Shown: piece by piece, positions 56,843 through 64,000 of the stretch
Layout of the letters: the number at the start of each line of letters is the position of its first letter
How positions within the stretch are numbered: position 1 is the stretch's first letter
Assembly: GCA_025667525.1 (NCBI GenBank)
Contig: CM046878.1
Coordinates: 94,999,237 to 95,063,236, forward strand
DNA from: Glebionis coronaria
Lineage: Eukaryota; Streptophyta; Magnoliopsida; Asterales; Asteraceae
DNA: 64,000 bases
Direction: 5' to 3'
The notes under the pieces: generated by a model
What the model saw: only the letters and a program-made list of their open reading frames with translations
Databases searched by the model: none
Told to the model about the DNA's origin: nothing
Position numbers and translations under genes: made by a program

Positions 56843-57835
56843 TTATTGGTTGAGCATACCAATGTGTGTTACCAAGAATTCGAATCTCTTTGCATCAAAT
56901 GCCTTGGTCAACAAATCAGCTAGATTGTTGTCTATATGAATCTTCAAGACTTGAATAAGCTTTTTGTCATAAGCATCTCTTATAAAGTGATGTCTTATTT
57001 CAATATGCTTAGTCTTGGAGTGAAATACTGGATTCTTAACAATGTATATAGTACTTTCTTTATCAATGTAAATCTTGGTGTTCATGACATTAAACCCATA
57101 GTCCAACAATTGATTCTGAATCCAAAGTACTTGTCCACAACAATGAGCAGCAGCTACATATTCAGCTTTAGTTGTAGAAGTAGCAACAATTGTTTTCTTC
57201 TTACACTGCTATGATATGAGTCTTCTGCCTAGGAATTGACAACCTCCTATTATGGATTTCCTATCATGATTTGCTCCAGCATAATCACTATCTGAGTAAG
57301 CTTCCAATTCAAAGGTGGAATCTCTAGGATACCATAATCCCAAATTGGGTTGACTTTTAAGATATTCAAAAATCTTATTCCTAGCATGTAGATGTGACAC
57401 CTTTGGATGAACTTGGAACCTTGAACAGGCACACACAACAAACATTATATCTGGTCTTGAAGCAGTAAGATACATCAATGAACCAATCATTGACCTATAG
57501 AGATGAATGTCAACATCTTCTCCATGTTCATCTTTTGATAAAGATTTCTTGGCTTCAAAAGGTGTGCTTGTACTCCTTGGATCCATACATGAAAATTTCT
57601 TTAAGATTTCGGCAACATACTTATCTTGACTGATAAATATTCCATCTTTCCTTTGTTTGACTTGCAGTCCCAAAAAGAAAGTTAGTTCTCCCATAGAACT
57701 CATTTGAAATCTTCCTTTCATCAAAGCTTCAAACTCTTTACACCATATCTTCTTGGTAGAACCAAAAATGATGTCATCAACATAGACTTGAACTAGAATG
57801 ATGTCTTTGGCATTTTTCTTGTTGAACAGAGTTTT
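56843..57835 (-). pseudogene. Element H reverse transcriptase C-terminus and RNase H
   Basis: Ty1/copia pol end: V-Y-V-D-D-I-I-F-G catalytic motif (near 57775), L-G-L-Q-V-K-Q, S-M-I-G-S-L-M-Y-L, then RNase H with A-Y-S-D-S-D-Y-A-G and the K-H-I-E-I-R-H-H-F motif, ending L-N-Q at 56843. A single in-frame TAG at 57209-57211 stands where the family has Trp (S-W-Q-C), i.e. TGG to TAG. The upstream part is removed by the G insertion at 57836, after a few leading residues contributed by the G LTR. Confidence 0.88.
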
Positions 57836-60800
57836 TGTAACACCCCATTTTGGAAATGGAAATATCACAGTAATTATGGCGTGTCATCAAAGCATACAAG
57901 GTAAAATGTCTAAACATTACTTGACCATAAAAAGGAAAGTACCGAAATCAAACATCGGTAGTCCAAAAGTAAAGCTCATCACACACAAACATAGTATAAT
58001 AAAGGAAAAAGGACTAAACAATGTCCAAAGCATAAGTATCAAAAAGAAAGGAAATGCATAATGTAAAGAAGGCTAGACAGCTTCCAGTCCATATGCACGT
58101 ACTCTTAGTGTCTACGGGCGTCCCTGAGTACCTGCCGTTTTGGGAACATAGAAAAGGAAAACGGCTGAGCAAATACGCTCAGTGCACGGATGTACAATAA
58201 AGCATGAATAGGATAAGCATATAACATAATAACAGCGGAAGAAAACTAAGTCCCGAGTAACCTGGTTAAGTCTGAAATAAAACTGGTTTTATAGTTTGGA
58301 AGTCTTATGTTTATCTTATAAAAATCTGTTTGTCATATTTTACCATTAGCCAATATAGGTCATGAAAATCCACCGTGCATGAATAATTGGAGGGGTGACC
58401 TCATCATGTAAATTAGAGGGGCTGCCTCTAATTTAATATACTGGTTTTTGGGTAGGAGGGATCAGCTCCTTGTGAAGGGTGCAAGGCACACACCACATTC
58501 ACCATGTAATCCTGAATAAAAACATGTAACTAGGATGCACCCATACGCCCCACATGATAAATATAAATAAATGGCCAAAAGCTGAAGGGACGCCACGAGC
58601 AATCACTCCGCCATGGTGAAGTCATAACATCAGTGCCTCTAATGTTATTTATGGTTATGGTACCCCCAAAACTAGGTGAAACTGGTCATGCATGTATATG
58701 GCTATTAGGTAATCTTAATTAAACATAAGCAATCAAACACGTAACTTATACTACGGGAAAACAGTTGGCTGCATACGGGGAATCCTAATAAGGAAAGAAT
58801 GTCCATACTGAAAGGACGGGAATCCGTACCTTATGTCCAGTGAACGAGAAAGATGAACTGCGAGAATCCTACTTCCGAATCACTAGTGCTACATAAATAC
58901 GTACATGAAATAAGTATCTGCTTACTAATACATAGCTGGTTTTATGTCATGTCTTAGCTTATTTTATGTGTTCTTACTATGTTTTACTGTTTAAAGCCTT
59001 AAACTGTATTAAATCTTATATTCTGTTTAATCTGATTAAGTATTTCTGGTATTCCATGTATTATTATACTTACTGTGTAATAATAAGAAACTTTCCAAAA
59101 ATAGCAGGTTTCCTAAAATAGAAAGTTTCCAAAAATAGAAAGTTTCCAAAAATAGAAAGTTTCCAAAAATAGAAAGTTTCCAAAAATAGAAAGTTTCCAA
59201 AAATAGAAAGTTTCCAAAAATAGAAAGTTACCAAAAATAGAAAGTTTCTAAAAATAGAAAGTTTCCAAAAATAGGTTTACTGCTTAAAATAGATAAGTTT
59301 CTAAAAATAAAAAGTTTCCATAAATAGATTTGATGCCTTAATTAAATAAGTTTCCATAAATAGATTAGATGCCTTAAATAAATAAGTTTCTAAAAATAGC
59401 TGGTTTCCATAAATAGATTAGCTGCCTTATTTAATTAAGTTTCTAAAAATAGAAAGTTTCTATAATTAGAATATAAGCTGGTTAAATAAGCTAAGTATAT
59501 AAGCCTAAGTGTTTTTCATGATTATTTTATAAGTCATATGATATATTGTATAGTTTAATAATTATTTCATGTAATTTAGTTAAACTATAGGTCATAATAT
59601 TTAATTAAAGTATAACATGTTTTTAATTAAATAAGTTAAATACTTAGGTTAAAATATGTATTATTATATATTAATAATATAACCTAAGTCATGTTAATTA
59701 ATTAATTATATCCATGGTTTTAAAATAATTAATTAATTATAAGTCTTAATATATTAATACTTAGGTTAAAATAATTTCATGATTATTAATAATTAAATAA
59801 CCTAAGTCATGTTATTAAATTAATCACATCTTTTATTAATTTAATTTTAACATAAGTTCATAACATACAAATAACTAACATATACCATGAACCGGATCTA
59901 AGCTTAAAAACATGAACCGGACATGAATCGACACCTTACCCCGAACCAACTCGGGGTACCCCGTGTTCCCCTTGCTGCCGTGGGTCCCACACGCACCAAC
60001 CAAGACCATATGGTCTTGGTGGTGGTCGGCTTGGCAAACCGAAACCCCCTCGGGGTCGGTTGCAGCCTGCGGCCAAAACAAAACACCCCTTAAAACAACC
60101 CTTTGATTTCATTAATCACCAAAACATGTTAGATCTATGATTAATTATTATGTTTTTATAAAAACATCACATGTTCATAATTAATAAAAAGATTAATTTA
60201 AAAGAAAAGGTTTAAAAAGGTTTTACCGAATTCGTGGATCAAGAAAACGAAGAACAAACACGATCAATCACCAATTCCTCAAGATCAAAGATCAACAAAT
60301 CACCTTGTATGGTGATTTATGGGTGGCGGCATAAAGAACAAGGAGAAAGAGGGTTTTAGGTTTTTCTTGAAATCTTCTGTAAAGTGTTTTTGTGTAGTGT
60401 AAAAAAATAAATAACCCTTTTAGTAAATTTGACAATGGGTTTGGCCCATTGCCCTTGTTTGGCCGCGGGTAGGGACCCCACATGGGGTTCCCGTACCTTT
60501 TTCCGTGTCTCGTTATTTAGTTACTCGTTTGTGTTTATTTATGTTCGTGTTTTAATTGTTCTCGTTGCGTAAATACCGTGATCTAATATATTTAATTACG
60601 CTCGTAATAAATATATATACGTAATTAATAATAGTTCGTGTTTTAATTACGTTCATGATTTCGTGATCGCATGTTCGTGATGAATTATTGTTAAATAATT
60701 ATTTCGTGATCGTGCATATAAAATACTTATCGTGTTCTAACACGTACGTAATACGTAAACTCCTAACACGTAATCGTAATCATACTATATTAGGAAAGTT

Positions 60801-60859
60801 TTAACTAGTATGTACGATCCTAAGGGTACTATACATGGTAAAAGCATGCGGGTTTTACA
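57836..60859 (-). repeat. 3' LTR of element G
   Basis: 3024 bp; plus-strand ends TGTAACACCCC and GGGTTTTACA. It aligns in order with the C LTR, including blocks near 58490-58560 and 58810-58845. A minisatellite is at 59089-59275. A GC-richer block at 59890-60080 has small ORFs without known products. Confidence 0.85.
59089..59275. repeat. 17-bp minisatellite in the G LTR
   Basis: About ten near-perfect copies of AAAGTTTCCAAAAATAG. The C LTR holds a shorter, degenerate counterpart (19795-19945, complementary wording), so the array expanded in G or shrank in C. Confidence 0.9.
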
Positions 60860-60895
60860 ACTCTTCCCCCCTAAAAAGAATAATTCATCCCCGAA
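60860..60895 (-). other. Polypurine tract and preceding conserved block of element G
   Basis: Minus strand reads AATTCGGGGATGAATTATTC, then TTTTTAGGGGGGAAGAGT, directly before the LTR; matches 18119-18154 of C. Confidence 0.75.
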
Positions 60896-60936
60896 TTATA
60901 GATAAAGTAAACTGGAAAAGAAGAACATACCCGAAT

Positions 60937-63900
60937 TCAAAATATGAAATGAGGGTAAGAAGCCCGGATAGACTCCTCCGTTTCACAAGTGGCTTCCCGC
61001 TCGGTATGATCCCTCCATAAAATTTTGACGAATGGAATCGTCTTCTTTCTCATGACTCGTTCTTGTCTGTCAAGAACTCGTTCGGGTTCTTCTATAAAAG
61101 TGAGATCTTCACGTATCTGTTCCAGTGGATACTGAACCATATGAAGGGGATGATATTGGTACCCTCTGAGTAAGGACACATGAAACACATTGTGCACATG
61201 TGAAAGCTGCGGAGGTAACGCCAATCGATAAGATACTTCACCGACTCGTTCAATGATATCAAACGGTCCGATGAAACGAGGACTGAGCTTCCCTTTAATC
61301 CCGAAGCGTCTAACACCACGTGCCGGCGAAACCTTAAGGAAGACGTGATCTCCTACGTTAAAGTGTAAATCCCTACGATGCTTATCGGCGTAACTCTTCT
61401 GGCGTGACCGTGCTTCCTGAATCTTCTGCTTAGCTACTGCGATCTTCTCATTTGTCATCTCTATGATTTCCGGTCCTTCGAGTGTTCGCTCACCAACCTG
61501 ATCCCAGCAGATTGGGGCGCGACACTTTCTGCCATACAACATCTCAAATGGAGCACATTTTATGCTTGCGTGCCAGCTGTTGTTGTATGCAAACTCCACC
61601 AAACAGATATATTCGTCCCAATCACCCGTCCATTCCAACGCACATGACCTCAACATATCTTCCAATGTCTAAATGGTTCGCTCTGACTGTCCGTCCGTTT
61701 GAGGATGAAAAGCCATGCTAAGCTTAAGTTGTGTACCCCAAGCTTTCTGCAGACTTTTCCAAAAGCGCGAAGTGAATCGAGGATCTCTGTCTGAGACGAT
61801 GCTGGATGGTGCACCGTGGAGTCTCATGATCTCTCGTCTGTACGTATCTGCGAGTTTACTTACCGGATCTTTCTTGCGGATCGGTAAGAAATGAGCTGAT
61901 TTGGTAAGTCGATCAACGATAACCCAAATTGCATCGTGCTTCCTTTTGGTAGGCGGAAGACCGGTAATAAAATCCATGGTGATTTTGTCCCACTTCCACT
62001 CTGGAATATCTAACGGTTGAAGGAGACCGCCAGATCGCTGATGCTCGATCTTAACCTGCTGGCAGGTAAGACATTTGGAGACGTAAGTGGCCACATCCTG
62101 TTTCATACCACTCCACCAAAAGTACTGCTTGATGTCATGGTACATTTTAGTCGAACCAGGATGTATCGAGAATGGGGAGCTATGAGCTTCAGCTAACAAA
62201 GCTTCCCGGAGTTCTTGGTCATCAGGAACACAAAGTCTAGTGCCCTGCCATACGATACCATCTGCATCTACTCTGAATTCTGTCTGTTTCTCCAAATTCT
62301 GTACTATCGCCCAGATTTCTCCGTCATCCTTCTGAGCTTCCTTGATCTTAGATAGTAACTCGGGTTCTACTCTAAGATTAGCCCAGTAACCGTGCTGTCC
62401 ACGTACCATGATCTCGATGTCTAGTCGCTCCAAGTCTCTGATGACTTCCTCTTCGATTTTAATGCCGTTGATCATTCCGGACTTCCTGCTAAGAGCATCT
62501 GCTACTACATTTGCCTTTCCGGCATGATACTGTAGATTAATGTCATAATCCTTCAACAGCTCTAACCATCTCCTCTGCCTCATGTTCAATTCACGATGAG
62601 TGAAGATATACTTCAAGCTCTTGTGGTCCGTGAAAATGTCACATGATTCTCCATATAAGTAGTGTCTCCATATCTTCAATGCAAACACGACTGCAGCGAG
62701 TTCCAGATCGTGCGTGGGGTAATTTTCTTCATAAGGCTTAAGCTGTCATGAATCGTACGCGATCACTTTCCCATGTTGCATGAGAACACAGCCAAGTCCC
62801 TTCCCCGATGCATCGTTGTAGATTTGAAATCCACCCGTACCAGATGGTAGAGTAAGAATAGGTGCAGATACTAGCTTCTGCTTCAGGTCTTCAAAGCTCT
62901 TCTCTCGATCTTCAGTCCAGACAAATTTCTCCCCTTTCCGCATCAGTTTGGTCAATGGTAGTGCTAGGCGGGAAAAGTTCTCTACGAACCTACGGTAATA
63001 GCCAGCTAAGCCTAAGAAATTGCGGACTTCCGTCGCTGATGTCGGCCTTGGCCACTTAGTAATGGCCTCAACCTTCGCTGGATCCATAGTGATTCCTTCT
63101 GTTGATACAATGTGACCTAAGAATGCCACCTTGTCTAACCAGAACTCACACTTGGAGAATTTAGCATACAGCTGCTTCTGGCGAAGAATCTGTAGTACTG
63201 TACGAAGATGGTCTTCGTGTTCCTCCTTGGACTTTGAGAAAATCAGAATGTCATCGATGAAGACAATGACGAACTTGTCCAGAAATTCATGGAAGATTCT
63301 GTTCATCAAATCCATGAACACTGCTGGAGCATTTGTCAGGCCAAATGGCATAACTACAAACTCGTAGTGACCATAGCGGGTACGAAAGGCAGTCTTAGCG
63401 ATGTCCTGCTCCTTGACCCGTAGCTGATGATAGCCTGACCTAAGATCGATCTTGGAGAAGTGTTTGGCCCGTTGGAGTTGGTCAAACAGATCGTCGATGC
63501 GTGGCAGTGGATACCTATTTCGAATGGTAATCTTGTTGAGCTCGCGATAGTCTATGCAAAGACGCATACTGCCGTCCTTCTTCTTAACAAACAAGATCGG
63601 TGCGCCCCATGGAGATGCGCTCGGTCGAATGAAACCTCGTTCAAGAAGTTCTTGCAGTTGATCCTTTAGCTCCTTCAGCTCTATGGGAGCCATGCGATAA
63701 GGAGCCTTGGAGATTGGTTCAGCTCCTGGAACCAGCTCGATACTGAATTCCACTTCTCGTGCAGGTGGTATGCCCGGAAGTTCTGCTGGAAACACGTCTT
63801 GGAATTCCGACACTATTGGTTGATCCTGAATCGATGGAGATTCAGCATCCATGTCGTGAACCGTAGCTAGATAACCCTCGCAGCCATGTGACAGTAGTGC

Positions 63901-64000
63901 ACGCGCTTGCAGGGTGGATATGACTTGTACAGACCGTCCGGGTATGAACCCATAATGAATGTACTCTGGTGCATTGACATCACCGAAGATAACTCGATAT
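60937..64000 (-). pseudogene. Element G Pol: protease end, RT, RNase H, integrase, chromodomain
   Basis: One continuous frame, open at the window end (L-S-H-G-C-E-G-Y upstream). RT has L-C-I-D-Y-R-E-L-N and V-F-I-D-D-I-L-I-F. RNase H has Y-N-D-A-S and T-D-H-K-S-L-K-Y. The integrase finger is H-P-G-S-T-K ... C-L-T-C. The integrase core has [15 protein letters not shown] and D-G-Q-S-E-R. The tail has L-D-R-Q-E-R and W-R-D-H-T-E-R-E-A-T, a chromodomain-like end in which the family Trp before E-T-E is Cys. Two in-frame stops interrupt it: TGA at 62746-62748, where Arg (CGA) is expected, and TAG at 61669-61671, where Gln (CAG) is expected. Otherwise intact, so inactivation is recent. Confidence 0.9.

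Larger units (their letters stand above)
51502..57835 (-). mobile_element. Element H: SIRE-like Ty1/copia element, 3' half, interrupted by G
   Basis: On the minus strand: RT-RNase H end (57835-56843), a long post-pol ORF in decay (56443-52740), a 3' non-coding part, a polypurine tract and the 3' LTR (51999-51502). The pol frame is cut at 57836 by the LTR of G; the rest of H should lie beyond the window end. A long extra ORF after pol is the hallmark of the SIRE (Maximus) lineage. Confidence 0.8.
57836..64000 (-). mobile_element. Element G: chromovirus-type Ty3/gypsy element, 3' part
   Basis: Minus-strand order: protease end, RT, RNase H, integrase, chromodomain-like tail (64000-60937), polypurine tract, then 3' LTR (60859-57836). 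It inserted into the RT of H. The LTR family is shared with C, and the end sequence with E. A chromodomain after integrase defines chromoviruses, and the long LTR fits the Tekay branch. Confidence 0.88.

Overview
The window is nuclear DNA of a flowering plant, most likely of the daisy family (Asteraceae). The spliced genes, the retrotransposon content and in particular the long post-pol ORF of the copia element at 52.7-56.4 kb (a type I recall as very abundant in Tanacetum-like genomes) point there. About 80% of the window is nested LTR retrotransposons. One confident host gene, a plastid BASS-family transporter, sits in the 36.5-51.5 kb island.

Layout. (1) 1-17993: element B, a minus-strand Athila-type Ty3/gypsy element that has gag and protease but no reverse transcriptase, RNase H or integrase. 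Its gag is split by element A (4069-15321), a young plus-strand Athila element with two nearly identical 1.72-kb LTRs, a 5-bp target duplication (GTTCC), and gag, protease, RT-RNase H and integrase carrying two frameshifts and one stop. (2) 17994-20658 plus 36193-36460: the 3' end and 3' LTR of element C, a plus-strand Ty3/gypsy element of the chromovirus (Tekay-like) kind. B sits in C's internal part. C's LTR is split by element D (20659-36192), a second minus-strand gag-protease-only element with 3.1-kb LTRs. D's gag is in turn split by a solo LTR, E (28464-31605, target duplication ATTGT). (3) 36461-51501: island with exon-like fragments on the minus strand (four of them phase-compatible, one resembling a P-type Ca2+-ATPase exon), the 9-exon BASS3-like gene (44273-47663), a cluster of imperfect direct repeats, and three MITEs, two of them nested. 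(4) 51502-64000: element H, a minus-strand SIRE-like Ty1/copia element (3' LTR, decayed post-pol ORF, RT-RNase H end), interrupted by element G, a minus-strand chromovirus whose 3' LTR and pol run off the window end.

Points deserving most attention: B and D share the same gag-protease-only design with an acidic C-terminal extension ending in paired FDPG motifs around a hydrophobic stretch. A, B and D share two conserved stem-loops in their 3' regions. Both D LTRs carry an antisense tRNA-like Pol III unit (A box, B box, T-run). Several inactivating stops in B, G and H look like C-to-T changes typical of methylated DNA. All calls come from reading the sequence; no database search was run.
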